A stretch of DNA of 64,000 nucleotides from Cucumis sativus (taxonomy: Eukaryota > Streptophyta > Magnoliopsida > Cucurbitales > Cucurbitaceae): assembly GCF_000004075.3 (NCBI RefSeq), contig NC_026655.2:25839489-25903488 (forward strand), given 5' to 3'. Position 1 is the first letter of the stretch. Each line of letters begins with the position of its first letter. Both the position numbers and the translations under genes were made by a program. The notes beneath the pieces are model-generated. The model made no database searches. It had not been told where the DNA came from and saw only the letters and a list, made by a program, of their open reading frames with translations. This document shows positions 12,897 through 24,000 of this stretch, piece after piece.

Positions 12897-14578
12897 TGTA
12901 TTGACTCAGGATCGGGAGATTTTGGTCAGTTTGTTGAAAAATTCAGCTCATGGAAGTGGAGGAGTGAAACCCCCTCCCCTCTTAAGGATATCCTTCTCAA
13001 AAGGGATCGAAAACCGAAATGGAACCCTCGAGGAGCTTTGAGCTTACGAGTGAAGGGAGCGATTTGTTGACAAATTCAAGCAGATTGTCGAATAAATGAC
13101 CAACAAATAGGTAAGAGAAAGCCGAAAGTCCATAGTTGACCATTGTCCGTATCCCAAATTTTATGCTTTCTTTTGAAAAATATTACTTTCTCTCTTTAAG
13201 TAAAGTATGAAAGCGTTTTTTTTTTTTTTTTAGTCTCGAGGCTTTAAAACCAATTTAATGTAATATTTTCTAAAAAGATTTAAAAGGTCATATCAAACAT
13301 TTAAAACAAAGAGGGCGGCAAGAACGTGTAAGCATTGCTATCTTATGAGTCTATCTCAAGCATTTATGTTCGTCTAATTGCTTGCTTGTTCTTCCAATTT
13401 TCTTAAATTTTAGCTACTATAAATGTTTTCAATTCGTTATTTGATATTATAAACACAACTTGGAATTCGAGGACAGCATGTTGGGTGAGAGTTTGGGACA
13501 ATGGTTTCAAGATCTATTTAAAATTCAAAATTCAAAATTCATATTCTATTAATATATTATTAATGATTATGACTCTAAGTTTAGAGAAGTATAAATATAT
13601 AAATTTTTTAGTCTAATGACATAGTTTATACACGTTTCTTTGTATTTCTCTCTTGTCATGTAACATTAACAAATATCTATATTAATGTAGCTAATTATGT
13701 GTTGGATATTAAAGAGGATAGTTTCTTAGTTTCAAAATGTTATTTTTCAATTTGTTCATTATGCTTTTAATCATACAACACATGCATTAGTTTGATTAGA
13801 TTACTTAAGGTCAGTAGGTTTTCTGGTTGTTTCTCTCTGTTCGCAAAATTTTTCATTTTTTTTTTCTTTTTGGCCCTCAAACTTACATTTTGTACTTCAA
13901 AATTTCAAAAGTTACAATAATGACGTTTATAATTTGAAAAATGGGAAAGATTAAAAGATGGCGTTAAATTTGTTACTCCACCAAGTTAGTTCATTTGTCT
14001 TTGAAATTCCCATGTCGTTTTAAATTTCTAAAAACTACTATGACTAATTGACCTTTTCAACACCTCGCTTGAAAAATAAATATAAACATAATTTCAAAGG
14101 TTAAGAATGAACTCAATCTTTCAATTAAATATAAATCTACCTTTAGTTCATCCAATCTCAATCACTTTCAAATATTTGAAAGTGAGAATCTTATTTTAGC
14201 AATCACTAACATAGACTCCTACAAACGATATGGTATTATCACTCAAGCGTTGAATCTACTTTTGATATATTACAATCATTTTTGCATTGTGCTAACATCT
14301 ACTAATACAATATCCTAGTATCATAGTAAACTATAAAACTTAAGACTATTTCTGAATATGGTAAAATGAACAAAAATATTTACAAAATATCATGGTCTAT
14401 CTACGATGAACCACAATAGACAACTATCTATATTTATCTGTATCAGAGATAATAGTCTATCGTGGTGTATCACATGTAGATTGAAATATTTTACTATATT
14501 TATAATGCTTTTAGAAATTTTGTCATTTAAAAATAAATAATTTTTCTAAAACATAGCCTAATCTTATCCATAAGTGCT

Positions 14579-14721
14579 ATGATTCTGTTGGAAATGGGAA
14601 ACAAACGAAAATGTTCCAACCAAAACAGGAACACAGTCTAAAGGCAAGGGGATGAGAGGACCCCTACCCAAACGACTAATACAGAAGTGCTTTCCAATTG
14701 TCATGATTCTGTTGGAAATGG
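14579..14721. repeat. Two 19-bp direct repeats 124 bp apart
   Basis: The 19 bases ATGATTCTGTTGGAAATGG occur at 14579 and again at 14703. The copies diverge immediately outside the shared core. This may be a footprint of a local duplication just downstream of THO6. Confidence 0.6.
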
Positions 14722-14737
14722 AAGTGTGGAAGTGTTC

Positions 14738-14757
14738 ATATATATATATATATATAT
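14738..14757. repeat. (AT)n microsatellite
   Basis: About ten TA units directly downstream of the second 19-bp direct repeat. Likely polymorphic in length. Confidence 0.8.
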
Positions 14758-14943
14758 TATATTATATTCTAGGAATATCAATACTGACAAACTAATGTAA
14801 TATAAAAAAAGACTAAAGAGGTTAATTATGTTCAATCTACATACCACAAGAAGAAAGTTTCTGGATTGAGAGGCAAAATACAGCACTTTCCAATTTCCAA
14901 CAACATCCTCAACTGCTGCAGTAAAGCAATGTAAATCTCTTTT

Positions 14944-17900
14944 TTATCTGTATTGACAGCAGAATGTGCATAAGTGACTTCCAAACTGCGAGATAACATC
15001 GACGAGACCACCGTACCCTCCAACTGCTGCGACCTGAATAGACAAATAAACCATCCAAGAATGAGATAAGGATTATATCGTTTTATGAGCATTGGCCACA
15101 AATTGATGAGAGGTAGTTGTAGGATAGCCTAGGCAAGCTCATTGAATTTTGGTTATCCTCTCGGGAGTTCCATTATGGCATGATTCATTATGTAAAATAT
15201 AATGATGAAATATTTGTTATATCATTACTGAACTCAAACGCTTAAATTGATGGGTTATGGTAAATTTGATCAAAACATTTCAACCCTCTACTTCACCTGT
15301 GGGCTTGAAAATTTTGTATAAGGTAGGAATCAATATTAATTGGAGAAACGATGATATTATGGGGGTTCGAACATAGAACTTCTAATACCAGGCTAAATCA
15401 TCACTAAACCAAAAACACTAACGGATTATAAGATGTTGAATTCTTTACTTAGTGATGATAGCACCTAAAAACTAAATCCAACAACACCAAGGTTTGCATA
15501 TAAAGTGTTGCTCCATTGGAATTGGCTTCAGAGTCCAATACTCAGTTCCAACTGATCGCTAACTTCTAATCTTCCCATAATGTCACGCTAAATTGAGAGA
15601 GACATGAAGAAGTTCCAAAGAGAGGACTAAGGAAACCAAAAGACAAAAGGAATTAAGTTATACATACGCCAGATGGATGCAATGCGACAGAAAAAGCTGA
15701 CTGAGGGGCGCATTGTATTTGTGAAAGCACGGATCCATTTATGTCGAATCGAGTTAGAAATGGCTCTGCTCCAACACCTAATATCTGGTCATGGAGAGAC
15801 AATAATGAACATATAATGGTGACAAAAAGATCTGGTATAGCAATAGATATTGAAGATGACAGTATTTGATTTACTCGTGCTAGTTTTCTAGATAACTTCT
15901 TCCTAGGCTCATGTCGTATCATGGTCATAATATGTATGCTTCTTAACTTGTAAGTCTGACAATAATTATGCAAGCAAAATGACCTTTTTGTAGCACTAAA
16001 TCATGTACAAGAAATTTGGAAATAGATATATATATCTTGTCTGATCATCTAATGAAAAATGAAAACGTGACAGAGATTTCTGACCAATACCAAATTGCGA
16101 GCTAATTTCCATCAATTAAAATGTGGAAGTATAATCAGTTGGAGGAGAATGACTCACTTGATTATCACAAAAAACCATATCCTGCAATGAAGAACGGGTC
16201 AAAGTTTTTGAAATGAATTCAGAAGACGGAAGGTTCCAAACAGATATACTCCGACCATCAGCACAGGCCTAGCATAAAAAAAACATCACATGAGTGCCAC
16301 ACCATTGTACCAATCAATGCAGCGAGAGATATGCTTTCAGCAAAATGCAAGTCACGTCTACAACTTTTTCATATTTCTTGCATAGAACTGAAATGAAAAA
16401 CGATGGAGCATTGTTTCAAATTTACAATTGACATTTTCTAAGTGAACGTGAACCAAACTCGCTTTTTCAAAACTTCATTGCCAAAAGGTTGAAGTTCTTA
16501 AAAAGGAAGTTCTAACTAGTGAGCTTGCCATTAACTAGTGTGTAAACAAAAAAGAAAAAAGAAAAGAAAGCTTAGCTAAACAATAATTGGAATAGGCTTT
16601 CACCTTAAGTGGTTGGAGATTCAATCCCTCAACCCCACAATTGTTGTGCTAAAAAATCTAGTGCGTAAACAATATCCAAAGTCATTGGGTAAAGAATTAT
16701 TACAGTCTAAGAAAAGGAGGTTGGGAGTGTGGGTGAAGTCAAGAACCCTAGATATGAATATATTAGGACTATTAGTATCCATGTTTGTTGGGGACAGCAT
16801 ATTAGCAATTAGCTAGAGAGTTGGTTTTTATTATAAATAAAGGAAGTGAGTTGGGAACAAGGTTGGAAGAATTGAAAGAATTTCCAGGGTGGAAATTTGG
16901 GAAAGAAAGCCCTCTCGAAAGGCTATTGATATATTGTAATATGTCTATCTTTGAGTGCTCGTGTTTTTTGTGTTCTTGGAGTTTCTAAGGCATAGTAATT
17001 GAAGACTGACTTACAGAAGGCATGTGGGTTGCAACTTGCCAGTTGAAATCTACTTCAAGCCATCTAGAAGACAATTCCATTCAGAAAAAGTAGAGAGTGT
17101 TTCTATGCCTGCATTTCAAATAGAAAGTTTTTTTTTCCTTGAATGTAAAAACAACGGGAGGATAAGAAACAAAAGGCTAAGATCAAGTCAACTATCCTTC
17201 CTGTTCTAGGATAGCTGGAGAAAGGATAAAATTATTATAGGCCACTTGTAATTAGCTGTTACTCTCCTTGTCCCAAATGCCCCCAAAAGACTAATTACAA
17301 AATAATTTTGCATGGCAAGATATCCACCAAGAAGCCGAAGAATGATGAAGTAATATAAAGCCATTATCAAAATATTTTCCTTCAGGGGAAAAAATAACTT
17401 CCATAAAGAATAAGGAAGAATGGTGTTGGAAATAAGGGGCTAGTTGTGTGTTTATAGCCGCAAGGGTATTTTTATAATTAATTATACCCTAGTTTTATTT
17501 CCTTATTTGTAAAGGCTTATTGTGGTCTTTATATATTTTTCCCTCTTTTATTCTTTTGATTATTAGAAAATAATAAGAAAGGCTTCTATCGTGGAGGCGA
17601 TTTTTCTTCCTGTACTAAGGTACTAAGGCTTTCTATGTATACCTTGTGTTTTCTTTTCTTTCTTTTTCAATAAATAGAAAACAACAAAATAAGACAACTG
17701 CACAGAAAACTCGTACCCAAATCTGTAGCTGTAAACACAAATTACTGATATTAGACAATACAAAGAAAAAAGGGAGAATTTCCTGATCTTAAGTACTTAC
17801 CAACCAGCTTTCACTTGCATCAAGAGCAATGCATCTAACAAATGAGAAATGCCCTTTCAACTTCTTATCCTTAGCAGGGTCAATTAGTTGAATGCACTTT

Positions 17901-20900
17901 CCACTCTTGCAATCTGGTTTGGTTTGATAGATAAAAATGTATAAGATACAAAAAAAGCTCTAATAGTTTATGTTGGAGATGTTAACAATCCCACGTTGGA
18001 AAAACCAAAGAAACTCACACTCCATATAATATAGATGGACTACTCCTCTCATTGCCAGTTGGTTTTCAGATGAAACCTCATACTATCAAACATGGTACTA
18101 CAGCCCATTAAACCCAAACGGGTATTCGGTCCGAGATAGGTGAACCCAAAGAGGCACCATCTTGAGAAGACATGTTGGAGATATTAAAAGTCCTACATTG
18201 AAAAAACCAAGGAGACTCACCTCCATATCATATAGATGAGCTACTCCTCTCGTTGCCTATTAATTTTGAGATGGAACCTCATACTATCAAACAATTTACA
18301 TATTCCCAAAATTCTCCCAACCCAAATTTACCAGCTAATAAAGTAAAGATTGCAATTGATTGAAGACTGATAACGAAAGAGAATTCAAACCCGTGTTCTT
18401 TTTTAGAAGTCCTAACCACCATGCTAAATTATGTTCTCTCAACAAATTTATGGTTGTTAAAGGGAATTTTTAATACGCATGATACAAGTGCAGAAACAAA
18501 ATGGTTAAGCCTTCTCAGATTGATAAATATATATAAATACATAGTTCCCTACCCCATATTCGTGCTGTACCATCTTCTGAACCAGTTATGATCTGGAATT
18601 CAAGGTGTGAAACAAATAGTGTGAATATACATGAAAAGTACCGTTCAGAATCTAGTGATTATTACATGTTTTGAAACATAAAACTGAAAGAAAAACCATA
18701 ACAAGTGAAGACATAATAATTGATTTTGAAAGTGGACCAACAATAATTATAAAGTATCTATACTTTCAGAAGTGAATTTAATTGACATAGTGTTAGAAAC
18801 TTAGAGCTTGATGACAGAACATGAAACCATTGATCATGAAGGAGGAAAAGAAGAACTTGAAGCAGATCTCAAGAATTTCATGCTTTCCATAGATGTATAG
18901 GAAAATGGCAACACTCTACTACTTGCATACCTAAACTATAATTCCAATAGAAGAGTAGCAGGCACAGAAATAGGCTCCTGATTCATTAATTTACATCAAC
19001 AGACAATCAAGTCTGGAGGCAATAAGTGAGACAACCGAGGATGAAATTAGAAGTTAATAAGAGCGCAAACATTTAGTGAGACAGATTACTTAGACTCGGG
19101 GGGTTGTGAAGGACAGTGTTGTGTGGAGATAAAGTTGAAAATAAAGAAGAGAGGTAGCCAAAGGCAAAACAAGAAAAAATTTTAGCCAGAGAAGTCAATT
19201 TCTGGGGGAGTAGGAACTCTCTTAAGATTCCAGTTTTCATCCAGATCCCTTTGATGCTTCACTTGTTTACTCAACTGTCCTACAACTTCAAGACCTTCAT
19301 CTCAACTATCCTATCCATCTACGCCTAATGTTCTTTTATCTGTGCCAGTATACTTCCTTGAAATAACATTTTCTTCCAATTCATTACTAGTCAACCTGCC
19401 AGGAGGATGACCACAATCAAGACAAAAGAACAAACTATGCTAGTCTATACAAAATACAAAAGAGGGTTAATGTAGAAATGAAGATTAAAATCTACAGTAC
19501 AAAGAAGCAAAAGAAGGAAAGACTGTACTTGATTGACAGTGTTTCGCGCAACAATACAGTGCAAGTAGTCAGAGTGCCCCTTAAACACCATCTTAACTTT
19601 ACCGCTCTCCTGGAAATTGAAAACGCAAAAAGCTAGAAACTCAGTTAGAGCTAAGAGGAAGTTAATTCTTTGGCTGCAAAGAAAATATGAACGGGAACTT
19701 TTACGGTTACACCATCCACCTTAAAATACACGTACCAAATCCCAACAATACGCACAAGAATCTCCAGCAGCAGAGAAAATGGATCCACTCTGTAAAATAC
19801 AAATAAAATAAGATATCACCTCATCTGTTCTTTTTCTTCTACTCTTTTCATTTTGTGTGTGGATAAGAAGCGATCCTAATCTAAACCTTACTACGTGTAT
19901 ATATATATAATTAAGTAGTATTTTAATTAAATTATTAAGAGTACACCAAAGATAATGATTAATTAATCTTGATAACAATAAAGATCTATTTGTGGATGTA
20001 ATCAACATTATTAATAAAGAAAAATTCTATATAATAGAATCATACTTGCAACGTCAAAAATCATGTGAAATACACGTGTCTGCTTACAAGTTATAGAATA
20101 AGAGAGGGAAATATCAAAATTATTAACCTGGGCATCAGTAGCAATTGCATTATTTTCAGGGATTGGAGAAAGAGCACCCCAAGGACCTCTAGAAGACAGC
20201 AATAAGATACATGAAAAAATAAGAGGGCATTGAAGACATAATCACATGCGCTAAGGAAAAAAATTCATATCTATTTTATCTTCAGCTTAGTTATAAATCA
20301 GAAATTAGACAAATACAAAGCTATGTTAGACAAATCTATCCAAGGAAAAAAATAAAAGCATCCTTGCTTATATGTTGAACATTTTCCAAGAGCAGCTGCT
20401 GTATTAATAGATATAGATGATTAGATAAACCAATAAACATCTGATTAAGGTGTCAAAAAGACAATACTTGAAAGTTGGGATTGATGTTCAACATGGAAAG
20501 TTCCAGATAGATATTTCAAGTATTAGGGTCTGTTTCTTATAAATTAGAAGAAAGTAGTACGAAACATAAAACCAGTGATTTTCCTTTTTGTATAATATTA
20601 TTCAGAAAATATTAAATTTTAGGTTTAAATATAAGTTAGGAACTTGTACTTGTAGCCTTTGGTCATTTTGGTCTCTTGGCTTTCAAAATGTTCATTTCAG
20701 TTTATATACTTACAACTTTTGTTCATTTTAGTCTATGTATTTTCAAAACGTCCATTTTCGCTTTTGCACTTTAAAAAAGTGACCACTTTTCAAAAGTACG
20801 AGAACCAAAATGGACCAAAGCTAAAAAACAGGTACCAAACAAAATACAAATCTAAATCTAATAAATGCCAATGGTAGAATTATATATCTTTTAACAACCA

Positions 20901-22808
20901 AATCATTTCCAGAATCCACCAGGTTATCTACAGGCTGAATTAGAATGCCAACGAAAAATAAGTAAAGAAAAACACAAAATATTTGTCAATAGCCTACTTG
21001 AATTGAGGATTGATCAGGTCCATTACAGGCTCAATATGACTACCTGGAGTAACAAGAAAGGAATGAAATTATAACAGTTGAAAATTGAAACAATACACCT
21101 GGTCAAAAACCTTAAATGAGTGAGAACAGAACAAGAAAATGGAACTTTCAGATGGTAAAAAAAAGCAAACGAAAAAACTGCCCCTGTGATACTCCTACCG
21201 ATAACCTGTGATACTCCTACAGATAACAAATATATAAACTATTACGGATTACCTTGCAAAGAAATGGGCACTTTTATATCTGTACAATCTCTCCACCTCC
21301 ATCCTCGAATGTGACCATCATCCCCACAGCTAAAATGTTGTGCACAATCAATCAGATATTTCAATCAAGAAGATAAGAACAAGCCCAAGTTTTTCTCCCA
21401 TTCCATCTTGCCGTTTAACTCAATTTTACAATCTGTAGGTATATCTTTATTCTTCAATGACTATAAATTCAATAAACAATCAGAGCATTTAGGCAGTTTT
21501 GAAGCTCAAATAAGTACAAGTCAATTAATTTAAGAAAACTACGAGATCACCCTTTGGAAGTTGAAATAATGGATATCCAACAACTATGTTTATGGATTCA
21601 TCTCACCATCCAAAGAAATAGCCATAATAAACATACATATACGTTCAAATTAGCTTTAGAATCAGCGTTGAGGTCATTGGGATGAGATGACAAATACAAT
21701 TACAATACTCAATTTAGAACTAGAATGAAATTTCCAAGAAATGAAAGAATAAAAAGAAAGTCGCCACACTATTTATAGTATTGGGAGAGAGAGGAACCTC
21801 AGTAATAGAGTATTGTCACCATTATCGTAAAATTTGACATCATACGTGGGCCCATCGTGCCCTTGAAGGAAGCAATTAGGCTCTGCTGCTAACAAACTAA
21901 AGGAAGGCACATAGTGAAACATTATTACAAGTTTGCAGTCGGAAATTTAGAAATAACTTGAAACAAGAGATAAATGGACTTGCCTTTTAGTATTTCCATA
22001 ACCAAATTGCTGAAACAGGCATGAAAAATAGGTATAATCAGGATAAGAGTTCGTAAGACGCACAACTAGTCCGAAACTACTAATGAAGAACAAAGAGGAA
22101 CTCTAGAGGAACTCTAGAGGGATACAGGCACTGAACACCAAATACACAAAATAAACTTTTTTCTTCTGCAACCACATATTGTTTGAATAAATCATCGTAA
22201 GAAGTGGCAAGTATTCTGCAACCCATGATAAAACTTTGAAATGGTAGCACTAAATATGATCGTAAAATAATCCAATTCTTTCATATCAAGTATTAATACT
22301 CATTATCATAAATGGGAAACCTAGAGGTCAAATCGTTCCAACATGTGTCTTATCCAGTTCGCATTTCATCTGTTTGTCTAGATCACAAACAATTTACCGA
22401 TATTTGAGTTTGTTTGCAGATTGAATATAAAATTTGCCAAGAGTTAAGTTCTGAGGATTCAATGTGAGTGAGTAAAAAATGGATCGGTTAAGAAAGAATT
22501 TTGGTTGTAAACATGGTATTGGCCCTTCACTAGTCTAACCAAAGAAGCCCCCGAAAATCATAGGCAAATCAAACAACAAAATGACTATCAATATCAAGAA
22601 TCAAGAATCTTACGAGCTTAGAGATGCAAGAAGCGATAGAGTAAGAGGCAACGGATCCATCACTGGATGCAGCCACAATGGTCTCAGGGCAGCCATTTAA
22701 AGAAGGCGCCCATGCAGTTCTGAACACAGTACGAGTTTGAATCTCTCTTTCTTTATATATACTCTCTCTGTAGGCAGCTTCGTCCCAATTCGTTGCGTCC
22801 CCCAACAT
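14944..22808 (-). CDS. THO6: THO complex subunit 6 / DWA1, WD40 protein, 13 coding exons, 369 aa
   Basis: Exons from the 5' end: 22808-22614, 22010-21985, 21896-21798, 21329-21253, 21043-20998, 20188-20128, 19789-19736, 19609-19529, 18592-18553, 17913-17801, 16268-16158, 15784-15668, 15033-14944. They total 1110 nt with the frame intact. The protein opens MLGDATNWDEAAYRES and carries WD40 blades: GHDGPTYDVKFY with LLLSCGDDGHIRGW; GPWGALSPIPENNA with SIFSAAGDSCAYCWDL; FKGHSDYLHCIV with IITGSEDGTARIWD; VGAEPFLTRFDINGSVLSQI; and VAAVGGYGGLVDVISQFG. THO6 is part of the THO/TREX complex in mRNP assembly and siRNA pathways. In Arabidopsis the same protein (DWA1) acts as a DDB1-CUL4 substrate receptor dampening ABA responses. 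Exon 2 has 26 nt and is followed by a GC-AG intron. Introns contain a TRIM candidate, LTR pieces and a fold-back element. The length matches Arabidopsis (about 367 aa). Confidence 0.95.
16734..17015 (+). mobile_element. LTR-like element (relative of the solo LTR at 55529) in a THO6 intron
   Basis: This 282-bp stretch aligns along its length with the 283-bp solo LTR at 55529-55811. Shared blocks include ACCCTAG, ATATTAGGA.TATTAGTAT, TTATAAATA, GGAAATTTGGGA-like sequence, CCCTCT.GAAAGGCTA and AGTG.TC..GT.TT. It begins TG and ends CA. The flanking pentamers (GTGGG / GAAGG) do not match well, so an old insertion or imperfect ends are likely. It lies in the intron between THO6 exons 10 and 11, antisense to the gene. 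Confidence 0.65.
17424..17686 (+). mobile_element. Putative degenerate LTR in the same THO6 intron
   Basis: The segment begins TGTTGGAAATAAGG and ends near ACAACA. It contains a TATA-like block (TTTATATATTTTTCCCTC) and an LTR-like second half (GGCTTCTATCGTGGAGGCG). No internal retroelement genes and no target duplication were found. The ends are approximate. Confidence 0.4.
17971..18293 (+). mobile_element. TRIM-type miniature LTR retroelement in a THO6 intron
   Basis: Two direct repeats, 17971-18092 and 18173-18293 (122 and 121 bp), both begin TGTTGGAGAT and end ATACTATCAAACA. They flank only 80 bp of internal sequence. The base after the left repeat starts TGGTACTACAGCCCA, close to the initiator-Met primer binding site (TGGTATCAGAGC type). 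The internal region ends in purine-rich GAGAAGACA before the second repeat. Flanks GTTTA / ATTTA match at 4 of 5 positions, like an aged 5-bp target duplication. The element has no coding capacity, as expected for TRIM/SMART elements. It lies in the intron between THO6 exons 9 and 10. Confidence 0.75.
20617..20862. mobile_element. Fold-back MITE-like element in a THO6 intron
   Basis: The outer ends are imperfectly inverted (TTTAGGTTTAAATAT on the left; the complement of the right end reads TTTAGATTTGTATTT). The inner arms contain the opposed pair GGTCATTTTGGTCTC and the complement of GAGAACCAAAATGGACC. A stem-loop of about 245 bp is therefore possible. No coding capacity or exact target duplication was seen. 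Confidence 0.5.
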
Positions 22809-23059
22809 TTGATAATCGGTTGCTACAGCTCAATTTTCAGTCGCTCGATATTTGCTTCAAACGACAATAGTGAAGCTGTCAGCTCAGTTGCGGCGGCGTG
22901 ACTGCCAGAAAATGACGCCGGAAAATCGGATAACGGCCTTTGATGGCTCCCCGGAGAAACTTCGTGAAGCAACTGCCTGAATTGTGAAGCCGACGCTGTT
23001 AGTAGAGCGGTGTCGTCGTTTTGTGGTGAACGACGAATAGCAATCGGCAAGTAACAAAC

Positions 23060-23520
23060 GACATGACGTTCTGTTTAAGAAAAACAATAATAATAAAATT
23101 ATTATAATGTAACATTTAATTTTAAAAACGAAAAACAAAAATAATGTATGTTTGTTGATTTTGCTTTCTGTTTTTTAAAAACAAAATGTTTTTTTAAAAA
23201 ATGGTTTATTTTATTTTTAACTATTTCTAATTTAATTGACCAAAAATTGTATTAATTATTGTTTACATTCGTTTTTTAAAATTAGTCTTAAAACAAAAAA
23301 CAGAAAACAAATGAGGAATTACGAAAGACATTTTTACAATTTTAGAATGGAAAAACCCTAAAATTTACGGAGTGGTAAAGGGGGGAAAGATGAAGGCCCA
23401 AAAGCCCGCCTCGCAATTCACGAAAGCCCATCGTCATCTCCAACGAAGAATTTGATCGATCGAAGCAGGAAAAAGAGAGAAAAAAAATGGACTTTTAAAT
23501 AACCCTAATAGCCATTTCCG
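23060..23520. promoter_or_regulatory. Divergent promoter region between THO6 (-) and NMT1 (+)
   Basis: The two genes are head to head, with start codons at 22808 and 24001 and probable transcription starts about 0.4 kb apart. The region holds a telo-box AAACCCTAA (23353-23361), site II cores GGCCCA (23395-23400) and AGCCCA (23425-23430), and a second AACCCTAA at 23501-23508. These motifs are usual in plant housekeeping promoters, where TCP factors bind site II and telo-boxes accompany them. No clear TATA box was seen for either gene, which fits. Shared regulation is inferred. Confidence 0.5.
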
Positions 23521-23639
23521 TCGCACTCGCAACCTCACTTGTCCAATTTTCAAGCGCTCAATCAAATTCCACTTCACCTTTCAGGATCTGATTCTCTCAT
23601 CCCACAAGTTTCTTCCTCAACTCATTCTTTAACCTTCAG

Positions 23640-23940
23640 GTTCTTCCTTATCTTCCATATTCATTCTATTCTTTTCACCTGATTCGCTTCTTCAGTTTTG
23701 TTTCTTTTCATTTCGTTGACCGTGTGACTGATACTCACATCCGGATGTGAAATTTTGCATTGGCTTTTGAAGAATTTCATTGTTTTACCCTTTTTGGATT
23801 TTGTACCATTTTTGAAGATCTGTTGATTGTTTATCGAGTTCATGCTGTTTTTTTTTTTTTTTCTGGCTATGAAATATACATATGTTGCTTTTATGCTATT
23901 GGGCTTTCTTAGAAAGATTTTGAAGATTGTGGTTTGTCAG
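23640..23940 (+). other. Possible 5' UTR intron of NMT1
   Basis: A T-rich stretch begins after CTTCAG at 23639 and ends TTTGTCAG at 23940, 60 bases before the NMT1 ATG. T-rich composition and the strong 3' acceptor suggest a leader intron of about 300 bases. The donor GTTCTT is weak, so the exact 5' end is uncertain. Confidence 0.4.
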
Positions 23941-24000
23941 GTTATTCTGATCAAGTGGAAGGATTTTGATTGATTGTTAAAGTTGAAATATTTTGTTGAG

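Larger units (their letters stand above)
12900..14940. other. Promoter of the DUF3511 gene, then spacer to the THO6 3' end
   Basis: The 12900-13140 part is the 5' flank of the DUF3511 gene. A 14-nt T run lies near 13219-13232. Most of 13250-14560 is AT-rich with 'tatttacaaaatatcatgg' and 'gtctatcgtgg' dispersed-repeat sequence (14340-14530). Two 19-bp direct repeats lie at 14579-14597 and 14703-14721. An (AT)n run lies at 14738-14757. The 14760-14943 part is likely the THO6 3' UTR and flank. Confidence 0.5.

Noticed and set aside
15361..15372. TTCGAAC word resembling a tRNA B box (GGGGGTTCGAACATAG)
   Set aside because: No A box at the right distance and no cloverleaf; the context (CTAATACCAGGCTAAATCATC) is that of common dispersed repeats in introns.
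22823..23138. Two overlapping minus-strand ORFs (75 and 84 codons) upstream of THO6
   Set aside because: They lie in the THO6 leader/promoter; neither has recognisable family motifs, and they overlap each other in different frames.
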